Below, in pieces: positions 1 through 10,871 of a stretch of DNA of 21,076 bases. The notes under the pieces were generated by a model. That model was not told where the DNA came from, did not search any database, and saw nothing but the letters and a program-made list of their open reading frames with translations. Within the stretch, counting starts at the first letter, position 1; every line of letters starts with the position of its first letter. The position numbers and the translations under genes were made by a program. Source of the stretch: Acrasis kona (taxonomy: Eukaryota; Heterolobosea; Eutetramitea; Acrasida; Acrasidae); the NCBI GenBank assembly GCA_026419775.2, contig JAOPGA020001374.1, positions 1-21,076 on the forward strand, in the 5' to 3' direction.

Positions 1-1132
1 TGGGTGTAAACGTTGAAGTAGCACTGAGAGAGGATGTAGAAGTAGGTGTTTCGGTTGAAGTAGCAGTATATGTATTTGTGGATATTGTAAGCGTGGGAGT
101 AAGTGTTAAAGTTGCAGTATATGTTTGTGTCTGAGTGGTAGTCGATGTGAGTGTTTGAGTAGTAGGGGTAGTTGATGTTGGAGTAGTTGCTGTGGGTGTT
201 GAAGTAGGAGTACTTGTGCTATTGGATGTTAGAGTGGTTGTTGGAGTAGGTATCTGTGTAGGTGTTGTATTAGTCGTCTGTGTTTGAGTAGGAGTTGGAG
301 TTGAAGTAGGTGTTGGTGTGAGTGTTGGGGTAGGTTTCTGTGTAGGAGTTGAAGTAGGAGTTGGAGTGGGTGTTGAGGTAGATGTCTGTGTAGTAGTTGG
401 AGTGGGCGTCTGTGCAGGAGTTGGAGTAGGAGTTGGAGTGGGTGTTGGGGTAGTCTGTGTAGGAGTTGGAGTGGGTGTTGAGGTAGATGTCTGTGTAGTA
501 GTTGGAGTAAGAATTGGAGTGAGTGTTGGAGTGGGCGCCTGTGTAGGAGTTGGAGTAGGAGTTGGAGTGGGTGTTGGGGTAGGTGTCTGTGTAGGAGTTG
601 AAGTAGGAGTTGGAGTGGGTGTTAGGGTAGGTGTCTGTGTAGGTGTTGGAGTGGGTGTTGAGGTAGGTGTCTGTGTAGGTGTTGGAGTAGGAGTTGAAGT
701 AGGAGTTGAAGTAGGTGTTGGAGTGGGTGTTGAGGTAGGTGTCTGTGTAGGAGTTGGAGTAAATGTTGGGGTAGGAGTCTGTGTAGGTGTTGGAGTAGGA
801 GTTGAAGTAGGTGTTGGAGTAGGAGTTGGAGTGGGTGTTGGGGTAGGTGTCTGTGTAGGAGTTGGAGTAAATGTTGGGGTAGGAGTCTGTGTAGGTGTTG
901 GAGTAGGAGTTGGAGTGAGTGTTGGAGTGGGCGTCTGTGTAGGAGTCTGTGTAGGTGTTGAGGTAGGTGTCTGTGTAGGTGTTGGAGTAGGAGTTGGAGT
1001 GAGTGTTGGAGTGGGCGTCTGTGTAGGAGTTGAAGTAGGTGTTGGAGTGGGTGTTGAGGTAGGTGTCTGTGTAGGTGTTGGAGTAGGTGTTGGAGTAGGT
1101 GTTGGAGTGGGCGTCTGTGTAGGTGTTGGTGT
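1..1132 (-). repeat. Thr/Pro-rich minisatellite coding for the stalk of the NHL/EGF protein
   Basis: Read on the minus strand in the EGF frame, this codes for repeats such as [15 protein letters not shown], a probable O-glycosylated rigid stalk. The DNA is built from 6-nt units (ACNCCN) with Gln codons spaced among them. Higher-order copies are visible: a block of about 58 bp starting near 745 recurs near 857, and another near 899 recurs near 985. Towards the left edge the units degrade (Ser, Leu, Ile and Asn appear) but the frame stays open. Other frames on both strands are also open for hundreds of codons only because of the 6-nt period. Confidence 0.85.
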
Positions 1133-4100
1133 TACAGAGCAATATGTTCCAGAATAACCAGCATTACAAACACATATATTCGGTCCAATGCACGCACCGT
1201 TACCACCACAAACACTAGTGCTATTATAAGAAACGTTGTTACAACTCCATCCATCACATTGTTGCCCATAAAACCCGCTCTTACATAAACAACTATTGAC
1301 ACCAATACAAGTACCGTTAGTTGAACATACGGAGCTAGAATTAAACATTGTTCCATAGCAATTATATGCTTCGCATTGCTGTCCGTAGAATCCAATGTTA
1401 CAAGTACATTGATTTGGCGAGCCGCATGTTCCATTACTTGAGCATACTCTTGTTGAATTGTATATTGTTCCAAAGCATTTATATGCTTCGCATTGTTGTC
1501 CATAGTACCCAGTAATGCAGGCACATTGATTTGGTGCAAAACAAGATCCGTTACCAGAACAAACATTTGAGCTATTGAACATGATCGAGTTACAATTATA
1601 AGCTTCGCATTGTGAACCATAATAGCCACTATTACAAGCACATTGGTTTGGTCCAATGCATGTTCCATTGCTTGAACACACTTTTGATGAATTATATAAA
1701 GAACCATAGCAATTGTATGCTTCGCATCTTTGTCCATAGAAGCCATTATTACAAATACAATTATCAGGAGAGTTACATGTTCCATTACTTGAGCACACTG
1801 AATTACTATTATACAAGGTGCCATAGCAATTAAACATTTCACAGTTACTTCCATAATACGGTTTGTTGCATATACAGGTGTCTGTGGCGTTACAAGAGCC
1901 TCTTGCATTGCAAGCGGAGTAATTGTACATGAGCACTCCAGAGCACGTGAAGTAAGAGCATGATGGCCCAGTATAACCGTAATTGCAAGAACATGTACCG
2001 TTCGCTTGACAAGCTCCATTTCCAGAGCAAGGAATTAAAGAAAAGGAATAAGCAGCCGCTGCTTGTGCGCTTGAGAATGCAGTTTGATAAGCCTGTATCG
2101 GACCAATGTAACCATTCATTGGATCGTTCAATTGTGAACTTGATATCTCAGCCCCACCAAATGACATATAGTTATTAGCCGGAGCGCTTGAGGAGGCAGA
2201 GGCGCTGCTCTGCAATATTCCGTTGATATACAAGAAAGCAAGTTGAGTTTGGGAGTTGAAGACAGCAGTCGTCTGATACCAAATATTAGCACTAGGGGTG
2301 AATGTTGATTTTGCTCTATTCAAGTTTACAACATTTTCAAATAAATGGTCATCCTTGTGATATTGGAAATACAAGACGTTGTTATGAGCATACAACCAAG
2401 TATAGTAGGCACTGATAGCAGGAAACCTCACCCAAGTGACGATTGTATAAGACTGAGTCAAGTCTAAACCGTTAAACGGTATTCTAAAGTATTTACTAGA
2501 TCCATCAAAATACATTGAACCGTAGTAACCAGGTGGAGATAGGTTACTCCATATAATATTACCACTACCAATCATGGTAGAGTTTTGGTTATTCAAGTAA
2601 TCATGTATAACGTTGCCTGCTCCCTCAGTGAGTAGATACTGAACTGTGGGTAATTTGAAGGTGCCTATACAGCTCAAGTATTGACAGTTCGAGCCTGAAA
2701 ATCCAGAATTACATTGACAAGTGTCCAAAGCAATACAACTGCCACCCCCAGAACAAACGCTAGGGTTAGTGTTTAGAACACCACTACAATTAAAGTACTG
2801 GCAACTATTTCCAGAGTAACCAGTGTTACATTGGCACACATTAGTTGCAACGCAAACACCAGCACCTGCTCCACCACAAATGGATGAGTTGCCCATTGTA
2901 ATTCCAAAACAGTTACGATTATAAGGATACGCTATTCTTATGCGCTTAAAATCGTTAATATACATAATATTATTATTGACGTCCAAAGCCATGCTGTAGG
3001 GAAAGTTTAAACCAGCATTGATGCTTAAACCTTTGTCACCATATCCTGTTAATGATGATGTACCACCAACAATCGTCGATATAATACCAGTTGTCGTGTT
3101 AATCATTCTAATCGCGCAGTTACCGTTATCAGTGATATATATTGCATTATGCGCAGGATCTAGCGTAACAAAAGTTGGATGGTTGAACATGGCTTTGGTA
3201 TATATTCCATTATCACCATAGTATGATGCTACACGCGGTTTTCCAGCGAATAAGGAGATGATACCAGCTTTGTTCACAACTCTTATGATGTGATTTTCTT
3301 TATCCGCTATATAGACAAGATTGTTTATACTATCCACAGTTACGAAACTTGGATTTTGTAGAAGAGCGTTGATAGCTAAACCACCATCGCCACTATATCC
3401 TCCCGTACCCGTTCCTGATCCTGCAAAAGTAAAGATGTTTCCACTAGTGCGATTTACAACTCTGACAGCATTATTTCCATCCATTGCAATGTAAACTAAA
3501 TTATTCACATTATCAACTGCCAAACCAAATGGATGACAAATTTGTGCGCTAATCGCTGCGCCATTATCACCAGTAAAACCACACGCTCCTGTTCCTGCGA
3601 CTATTGAAACAATGCCACTAGTACGATTCACTACTCTAACCATATTGTTTCCAAAGTCGGAAAAGTATACTAAATTGTTTACAGCATCGATTGCAAGTCC
3701 GACTGGTAGGTTCATATTTGCTAATTTAGCTTGTACATTGTTGACAGCAGCACCCGAACGTACCCCATTTCCTGCAAATGTAGAAGAAGTATTTGTTGCG
3801 AGGTCAATAACTTTGATCATATTTGCACCAGAATCAGAGTAATATAATTGATTGGTAGAACTATCAAATTTAACATCATAAATTCGATTATAAACTCTAG
3901 TATTACTAGCCGGTCCTTTATAATGAAATGCCGAACCGACTACGGTATTAACAATATTAGTGTTGACATTGAGCTGCCTAATAGCTCCGTTTGGATTATC
4001 TGCGATATATAGGAGGTTATTGGTCAAGTCCAATGATGCGTAATTAACATTACTAAATATTGAGTTGGTTCCTAATCCTCCGTCGCCTCCAAATCCATTC

Positions 4101-7100
4101 ACCCCACCAGTACCTGCAATAGTAGATATGTTCATCGTTGTAGTGTTAACTCTACGAACTACAAAATTACCAAAGTCAACGATGTGCACTGCTTTCCTTA
4201 AATTATCTACCTGAACTTGGCATGGATAATTAAGTTGGGCGCTAGTGGCCATCCCATTATCTCCGCTAAAACCACCACCGACGCTTGGATTACCAGCTAA
4301 TAACGAAATATTACCAGAGGTCCGATTAAGATATCTAACGACATTGGGATATAGTTCGGGAAAAATATAGGAGATTATTTGCTAGATCCAATGTAACAGA
4401 CCAAGGAGCCGATAACCCCGCTTGTGAAGCATTTCCACCAGTGCCGCTATATCCTGGTTGACCCATAATATCCAGCCACAGTTACAATAGAGTTACTGGT
4501 GCGATTCCAGTATCGTACAAGGTTGTTGGATACTTCTTGGAAGTACAATATATTGTTAGCAGAGTCTAGTGCTAGCGAATTTAAACCATTAAACTTAGCT
4601 TGAGTTGGTAATGTCCCGTCAGGTGAATATCCTTGGTTACCGCTGCCAACAACAGTGCGAATCGTGTTTGTCTTCATGTTGACCTCGCGAATGACATTGT
4701 TGCCTGTGTCAGCCACGTAGACGAGATTATTTATGACATCTGGAAATGCTGAAAAGGGTCCTGTCAGGGTTGCATTAGTGGCTAAGTATCCATCACCAGT
4801 ATATCCAGCAACACCAGACGGACTACCTGCTAAAACTGATACAGTGTTCGTTGAAATGTTGACTACTCTGATCACATGATCTGAATTATCAGCAATATAA
4901 ATCAAATTATAAGTAGGATCATAATGTACTCCTATCGGAGTTTTCAGCTGAGCATTAATCATTGTAGTAGTGGTAGAAGGGCTCCATGATCCAATAAAGG
5001 TATCAATCAATAATGGATTATTTGTCGGTACACCTAACATTCTAATATTGACCCAATCACTTGCATAAATAGTATTAGTAGCGGTATCAACAGCGACGCT
5101 GTTAGGTAAGGTTAAACTTGCGCTTAAAGGAGGACCTCCATCTCCTGTGCTAGCTTTTGTAGAGTTACCCATAATAGTATAAATAAGATTGTTGCTCACA
5201 ACTCTAATTACATTATTGCCTGTGTCTGCAATATACAAAAGGTTCCTAACAGAATCCAAGAATATGCCAAAAGGGTTTGTTAGGGTAGCAGCCAAAGGAC
5301 TACCTCCATCTCCGGTGTAAGAGGGACTTATCGTTGCATTTCCTACCACAGTGCTAATAATTCCAGAGCCCCTGTTAATAACTCTTATTAAATGATTGTT
5401 GGAATCTGCGAAATAAATCAAGTTATTAACGCTGTCCAAAGCCATGTGACCTGGGAAGTTGATTTTAGCGCTCACAGCAGACCCTCCATCTCCGGAATAT
5501 CCTGAGGTCCCTTAAAAAAGTTAATATAACTTTGAGTGGAATTTGTTACCTGTTCCCGCAGTTGAGTTAATAACACCGCTTATTGCATTAACCACCCTAA
5601 TAGAATGCATACCAGAATTTGAAATGTAAACAAGATTGTTGACGGAATCAACTATAACACTTGTGGGACTACATAGAGTAGCAGATATCGCCAGACCGTT
5701 ATCACCTCCGTTACCACATGTTCCTGAAAGTAATTTGTAATCATCTAATTTGATAAGTCAACTAACCTGGAGTTCCAGCAAATGTTTTTATGATTCCAGT
5801 ATTACGGTTGATGACTCGAACTATGTGATTGTCTCTATCTGCTGCATAAACAAGATTGTTGATTGTGTCTATTGCCAATCCAGTAACTCCATTAAAAAGT
5901 GCTTGTGAGGCTAATCCATTGTCACCTCTATATGATAAGATAAATGCTTACAAAATGTACGTACCTGTATCCATTGTAGTTTGAAGGTGAAACCAAACCT
6001 CCGGCTAATGTGGATATTATGTTTGTTGTGCGGTTCATAACTCTAATAGTTTGCGATCCGACGTCACTAATGTACATCAAGTTGTTCGCATTATCAAGTT
6101 TGACATCGAAAGAGTTGCCAAGCAACCTAGCGTTGGATGCTGTTCCTTTGTACATGACTGCATTTCCCACTACGGTGGTGACTATATTGGTGGTGAGATT
6201 AATAGCCCTAATCAAACCATTGTTTCTATCTGCTATATATAAAACTCTGTTTATACTGTCTAGGCCCAGTCTATTAACAAGAGAAAACGTAGCGTTCAGC
6301 GCGGGGCCTCCATCTCCACTGTATGAACCCACTATATTTAAGTAAGGTAGAAAGTATAAGTACTTACCCCTAGGAATACCTGCAAAGGTGTTGATTATAT
6401 TTGATGTTAGGTTAACAAATCGAACTACATTGGAACCATATTCAGCGATATATATGACGTTTTTGATCGTATCTACGCTCACGTCACAAGGAACATTTAG
6501 AGATGCGCTTGTAGCATATCCACCATCACCACTGTTGTATTAGTAATAAGAATCACTCGAAATCTCACCTGAAACTTGCACCATTGCCACCTGCGACGCG
6601 GCTAATGTTTCCACTTGTACGGTTGATGACGCGAACAACATGGTTTGAAATTTCAGCTACATAAAGCAAGTTGTTAACCGGATCGATTGTTACCGACCAT
6701 GGGCCATTCATCTTTGCTAACGTTGCTGGTCCTCCATCACCAGAATACCCTCCAGTACCTCCAGTACCAGCAATAGTTGAAATGTTGTTGGATGTGCGAT
6801 TCAACGCTCTAACTACACAGTTACCCTCCTCTGCCCAATACAAAATATTGTTCGTGGAGTCTAGAGCAAGACCACTTGGATGATATAATTTCGCACTAGC
6901 GGCTGGCCCTCCATCCCCAGAAAATCCAGACAAATCTTGGATTCCAGCAACTTTCATTATGTTTCCTGATTTGAGATCGACAACACGTATGACTGAGCTT
7001 CCATAGTCAGAAATGTACAGCAGATTATTGACAGCATCCGGGGCAACGTGATACGGATTTCTTAATGGTACACTTGTCGCAGGACCGTCCCCGCTATAAC

Positions 7101-7424
7101 CTGATACACCTGAAATGCTTTAGTCTTTGTTATATGGATATTGAATTAACCTGTTCCTGCAACCAAAGTCATTGTGTTTGAAGACAGATTTCCAACTTTG
7201 ACGACACAATCATTATTATCAATCACATAAATCAGTCCAGTCTTTGGGTCAAATTGCACACCAATTGGAAATGACAGCTGAGAATTGATGAGAGTGGTAG
7301 GAGCACTAACATTCCATTTTATGAATGAACTAAGCAAGGGGCCATTAATAGTAGCTGCTTGTATACCTGCAGTCAGAGCCAGTAGTACGAGAAGTATTGC
7401 GTAATGATCCACTGCTTGTCGCAT
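1..7424 (-). CDS. Giant secreted NHL-repeat / EGF / LamG / Thr-Pro-rich surface protein (3' end beyond window)
   Basis: Probably an extracellular adhesion or recognition protein. The ATG at 7424-7422 opens a signal peptide (hydrophobic core [12 protein letters not shown], likely cut after IQA, residue 23). About 24 NHL blades follow, roughly residues 45-1420, with signatures such as [14 protein letters not shown] and GYSGDGG and many N-glycosylation sequons (NRTS, NLTS). Next come two EGF modules (2920-2665), a LamG/ConA-like domain (about 2660-2040), eight EGF modules (2035-1133) and a Thr/Pro stalk (1132-1). About 2,396 codons lie in the window. I saw no stop in the final frame, so the gene continues left, perhaps to a membrane anchor. 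Introns read from GT/AG and restored frame: 7110-7150, 6532-6568, 6332-6367, 5928-5964, 5724-5766 and 5511-5549. Two +1 frameshifts, at 4462-4464 and 4361-4365, mean either sequence errors or a damaged gene. The family assignment is firm. The function is inference. Confidence 0.85.
1133..2035 (-). repeat. Tandem EGF-like modules (eight) in the NHL/EGF protein
   Basis: Eight units of about 38 residues on the minus strand follow the pattern C[38 protein letters not shown], with six cysteines per unit and near-identical linkers. This is the EGF/tenascin-type spacing. The inner six units are very similar at DNA level as well (CATTGTTGTCCATAG-type blocks recur on the plus strand), which suggests recent unit duplication. 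They follow the LamG domain directly and end at the Thr/Pro stalk. Confidence 0.85.
2040..2660 (-). other. LamG/concanavalin-like domain within the NHL/EGF protein
   Basis: About 205 residues lie between the two EGF blocks. They show the landmarks of a Laminin_G_3-type jelly roll: [17 protein letters not shown] near the start, [11 protein letters not shown] in the middle, [13 protein letters not shown], and [17 protein letters not shown] at the end. Such domains bind glycans or proteins outside the cell. The boundaries are estimated by eye. Confidence 0.75.
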
Positions 7425-7902
7425 ATCCTTCAATTTGTTTCCGTATATCCAGACGATTTACTAAATAGTACGAAAAAACGTGTGGGGGAAATATCAAAAA
7501 TATTTTTGATTTGATTTTTGTTGTCCATGACAAATATGGGATGATGGTTCAACAAACAAAAATAAAATGTACGTTTGACATTCAGAGTTACTGTTGACAT
7601 TATGACGGTTTTGTCTCTTCAATTTTCTTGTGTAGTATTAATTGTTGTCATCTTTAGTTGATAATTGAATGTCAAAGTTAGGTGATTAACTTGCTTGCGA
7701 GTGATTGTCTTACAATGGAGTCCACAATATAATGTACCATGACAGTGCAGTTACTTCAGATACCAATCGATACCATTTTTAACAACAGATATTTGTTTTT
7801 ATTGTTCTAAAGTAAAGAGACTGTCATCATTAGTAAAAAAGTATTCAAAGGAAATAGGCACAACTAATTCTTATAGGGCAACTAGAGAGGACCTAGATTC
7901 AA
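7425..7902. other. Intergenic region upstream of the NHL/EGF gene
   Basis: About 480 AT-rich bases lie between the ATG of the minus-strand NHL gene and the pseudogene region. They should hold the promoter and 5' leader of the NHL gene. I could not pick out a convincing TATA element. No convincing ORF or RNA gene was seen. Confidence 0.5.
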
Positions 7903-8532
7903 TTACGACAACGGAGCATATTCGAAACACATGCATATATAAAAAATATAACTTTTATTCGTCGCGGTTGCAACCCATACGTTATCCCTCAATCGTTGTT
8001 CAGTAACTTGCTTGTACTTGACCCTTGCGAACCCACTTACTTCGTTCAAGATTGTTTTTACATCCATGTAATAAGACTTCAAGGTATTGTACGCAGTACC
8101 ATAGCAATCACCGTGATAATTTATGTACCATTCCTCAACTACGTCTTGCTGTAAGGCTGGAATGTTGTTCGCAAAAGTGTAAGTATAAAGTCTTTCTGGA
8201 ATTTTTATACCATTCACCTTGGAACATTTTACGCTTTGTTCACGCTTGACACCTGTTGTCTGCCAAAGTAATTGTCCAAAACCAAAAAGTTGGCCCCTCC
8301 CATTGGTATTGATGGAGCTCTAGCAGATGTTTCTCCCTTTTCCGCATTAGGCTGTAGGCGTCGGTGCATTTCCCTGGCCATGTTTGAACAGAAAGATGTT
8401 AACTCCCATTCCAACCGGTCTATACTCTTTGACAAATTCCTTCACCTTCTGTTCAGCCCAATAAATGTTCTTAAAGTGATTTTCATCATACGGAACAAAC
8501 TTTGTGGTGTGTTTGGTGATTTGTTTTGGCAT
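7903..8532 (-). pseudogene. Broken protein-coding gene of unknown family (frameshifts and a stop)
   Basis: Three overlapping minus-strand open stretches in different frames read as one decayed gene. The first begins with ATG at 8532 (MPKQITKHTTKFVPYDENHF) and runs to about 8370. The frame then shifts into an Ala/Gly-containing stretch (GETSARAPSIPMGGANFLV), and again near 8255 into 8254-7903. That last part has motifs QLLWQTTG, KIPERLYTYTFANN, VVEEWYINYHGDCYG and RVKYKQVTEQRLRDNVWVA. A TAG interrupts the last frame near 8320. I do not recognise the family. A separate 64-codon open stretch at 8867-8673 (motif KISDDWVPATAHDLNY) may be an upstream piece. The neighbouring transposase relic suggests this may belong to a mobile element. 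Confidence 0.4.
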
Positions 8533-8890
8533 GGCTTGTTGTTGTTTGTTGATATATTGTGCTAGGGGAATTACATGCTTGCTTTTATGCCAGTTGTTAG
8601 CCTTCCATTTTTGGAGCGGATATATTTTGTCAGAAATTTGAGTTTTTGTTAGAAATTATACACGTTGTATGTTTACATGTGGTGGGCGAACCACCTGGAG
8701 AACCTCTTGTAGTTGAGGTCATGTGCAGTTGCGGGCACCCAGTCGTCACTTATCTTGATGTGGTGCAAGTACATCTTCACAGAACTAATAGTTTTAGTAC
8801 AAAGTAGATGATGATGGCTTACAGTGAAATGGTGGGATTCTTCAAACCGCCACGGACGTTGGGACATTCAAATGCCCTTCTACAAGTATC

Positions 8891-9478
8891 ATGCCACTTG
8901 AGGCAGCACATTGGTGCTTACCATCTCGGTTTCTAAGGTACTTGCCCTCCGGGTCTTGCATGTGGACCTATGATGTTAAAAAACTTCCTTACCTTCACTT
9001 GGTACCTCATATAGACCCTAATCAGACGGACCATAGATGCTTCAAATCGTTTGAATTTGACGCTAAAATTGCAAATTCACACAATAGTTCCATCATTGGT
9101 CAAAAATGTTCGTTCCGTGGTGTATATGATATTTCGGCTCTTTTTGACCTGAAAGATTTTGATGTTGTTGAAATGATGCCTGTTGATGCTATGCATACGT
9201 TGGACATGGGTGTTTCTGAATATTTCCTGAATTTGTGGAAGGGAGGTCCAAAAGTTGTTCCGGAAGTTGACAAAGACAAAGTCACACACATGGATACTCA
9301 ATGAAAAACAAATCAATGATATCAATACCATGATGAAAGCGGTCTACCACATTGTGTTTCTGAATCACCACGCGACTTGTATAATTTGACCAATTGGAAG
9401 TCAGCTGATTTTCACGAATGGACCATGTTTTATTCATTACCCGCCATCACCGGTCGATTACCAGACGCCTAAAACATA
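8891..9478 (+). pseudogene. Relic of a tnp2-like (CACTA/EnSpm-type) DNA transposase
   Basis: An open stretch of 137 codons (8891-9304) contains FRGVYDISALFDLKDFDVV, then VDAMHTLDMGV and FLNLW. This matches the tnp2-type transposase pattern of G-x-S-x-L, FD-V, D-x-MH-x-x-x-LGV and LxLW. After a stop at 9302 the next part of the family continues in shifted frames. QINDINTMMKAV is seen around 9310-9345, then PRDLYNLTNWKSADFHEW and FYSLPAITGRLPD (about 9369-9470), matching the family's PR...W-K-A/S...YSLP-x-L segment. At least two frame changes and several stops show that it is dead. No terminal inverted repeats were found by eye. Confidence 0.6.
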
Positions 9479-9689
9479 TAAAGCACTTCAAAAGCCGCAA
9501 CATGCCGTCTGCCATTACACAAACTACAAATATGGATGCAGAGAGAGTGTAGAAAAAGGAGCGCAAGGTCTAGGATGATATCCTATTTTTGGTCCAGCAA
9601 GAAATGCTCCCGGTTGAGTCGGGCATCAGGTCAATCCAAACATCAACCACAGACAACAACCAAGCCATGGACAACGAAACTCATCCATA

Positions 9690-10112
9690 CCCGGAGAGCA
9701 CTTTGCGTCTCGCTAAACATCAAACTCCACCCAAAAACAGTCATATGCGCATACCTCCCTACAAATCATGCCGCGACGAAATCAAACCTACAATCCATCG
9801 AAGTCGAATCAGAAATCAAAGAATGATCAGGAGCCCAGCTTAAACACCATGACATTATTTTGGCGGGCGATTTCAATGTGGACATTGAACATCAAACCTA
9901 GAGGTTGCAGACTTCGCGCTTTGATCGAAATACCATCTATCCAAAGCCACCAAACTACCGACATTTAAATATCACGCTTTGGACAACATACTATTTGGTA
10001 CATCCAACGTCAGAAACCTAATCTCTCAAGTCCTACCGACAAATGAAACAATACCATTTCACAATTCCGACCATTAACCCGTGTTACTATCATATACTGT
10101 ATCAGACAAAAC
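9690..10112 (+). pseudogene. Relic of a LINE-type (non-LTR) retrotransposon endonuclease domain
   Basis: Fragments in several frames follow the order of the endonuclease/exonuclease/phosphatase (APE-like) fold of non-LTR retrotransposons. NIKLHPKTVICAYLPTN is at about 9715-9765 and HDIILAGDFNVDIEH at about 9848-9892 (the GDFN motif). NLEVADFAL, a stop, then FKYHALDNILFGTSNV lie at about 9894-10012. NSDH, a stop, then PVLLSY (about 10062-10095) form the SDHxPV catalytic motif, with a TAA inside it. The domain is dead. No reverse transcriptase part is visible nearby, so the copy is truncated or rearranged. Confidence 0.6.
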
Positions 10113-10137
10113 AGTTGGAGACCCCAGAGGAGCGTCT

Positions 10138-10403
10138 GAAATGATGAGACTAGGAGCCAAGATTGGTTGTAACCCATTGCCATGTTAACGTTGGCAGAAA
10201 TAGAAGACTTGTTCTTGACGTGCACCAGTGTGAAGAGCAGAAACTATACCGTTGGATACAGATTGGGAAAGGGAGAGAAATTGAAGGAAATTGTAAGCAG
10301 CCTGGGAAGCGTCGCTGAAGGAGTCCCCACTGCCAAAGCCGCTCACAATCTGTGTGAAAAATACAACATCAAACTACCTATCATGGAGGATGATAGGGAT
10401 TGA
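10138..10403 (+). pseudogene. Fragment of NAD-dependent glycerol-3-phosphate dehydrogenase (C-terminal domain)
   Basis: The reading frame first gives EMMRLGAKIGCNPL (10138-10179). It then shifts to a 73-codon stretch starting at 10182 with DLFLTCTSVKSRN, YRLGKGEKLKEI, VAEGVPTAKAA and KYNIKLPI. These are diagnostic of the helical C-terminal domain of glycerol-3-phosphate dehydrogenase (GpsA/GPD), which makes glycerol 3-phosphate from dihydroxyacetone phosphate. The N-terminal Rossmann NAD-binding half is absent, a frameshift lies near 10180, and the end is cut short (MEDDRD, stop). The frame upstream is continuous with the LINE relic, so this is a chimeric piece of debris rather than a working enzyme. 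Confidence 0.65.
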
Positions 10404-10871
10404 TTAATTGTGCTAAGAATAGTAAAGTATAATTACATTTTAATTATTATCTGCTCGATTTAATCTCAACAATGTTGTTAGGTCAGGAATCCTTATAGTC
10501 GTCGATCGCCTGGGTATCACTTCTGCTTTTTCAATACTTTAATTAAAAATTGTAAAAAACTAGATCGCTCATTCAGGCAACCTTGATTTTGCATGGACAA
10601 AAAATAAAACCATCAACAAGAGGAATGGCATACGTGAAGGATTAATCAAAGCACACAGCGCCACCATTCTAGCTACTAAAGAAATCCTGGTGAAAACCGT
10701 TGAGAGTCATTATTCGTATAGGCACAAATTCGCTAATTAATCTTTGAATTATTTAAGAAATTTTGTCAAGATAAAGATTTAGGAACACCCATTGTTGTGT
10801 ACAGGGACATGATTGTTATGGCTGTCCTCGACAAAACAATTAACATTCACAATTCAAATTTCAAAAATTAT
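10404..10871. other. Gene-poor stretch with one possible relic ORF
   Basis: The only open stretch of note is 10564-10740 on the plus strand, 58 codons without an ATG start. It reads LDFAWTKNKTINKRNGIREG and then LIKAHSATILATKEILVKT, and ends at TAA 10738. Its composition looks protein-like and may be further transposon debris, but I do not recognise it. The 3' flank of the LEA-like gene occupies the right end. Confidence 0.35.

Noticed and set aside
1-1132. CRISPR-like array
   Set aside because: The repeats are short periodic coding units without spacers, in a eukaryotic exon.
270-1142. 290-residue minus-strand Ser/Asn/Thr/Tyr repeat ORF
   Set aside because: Shadow frame of the 6-nt minisatellite. 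The frame continuous with the upstream EGF modules reads Thr/Pro.
318-1157. 279-residue plus-strand Val-Gly repeat ORF
   Set aside because: Antisense shadow of the Thr/Pro repeats, with no support beyond the repeat.
1132-2019. 295-residue minus-strand ORF
   Set aside because: Wrong frame over the EGF array. The neighbouring frame gives regular six-cysteine EGF modules joined to LamG and the stalk.
6010-6345. Plus-strand ORFs over the NHL exons (also 3612-3842, 6671-6883)
   Set aside because: Antisense shadows of NHL repeat coding sequence.
8272-8565. 97-residue plus-strand ORF opposite the broken minus-strand gene
   Set aside because: Antisense of the more protein-like minus-strand stretches.
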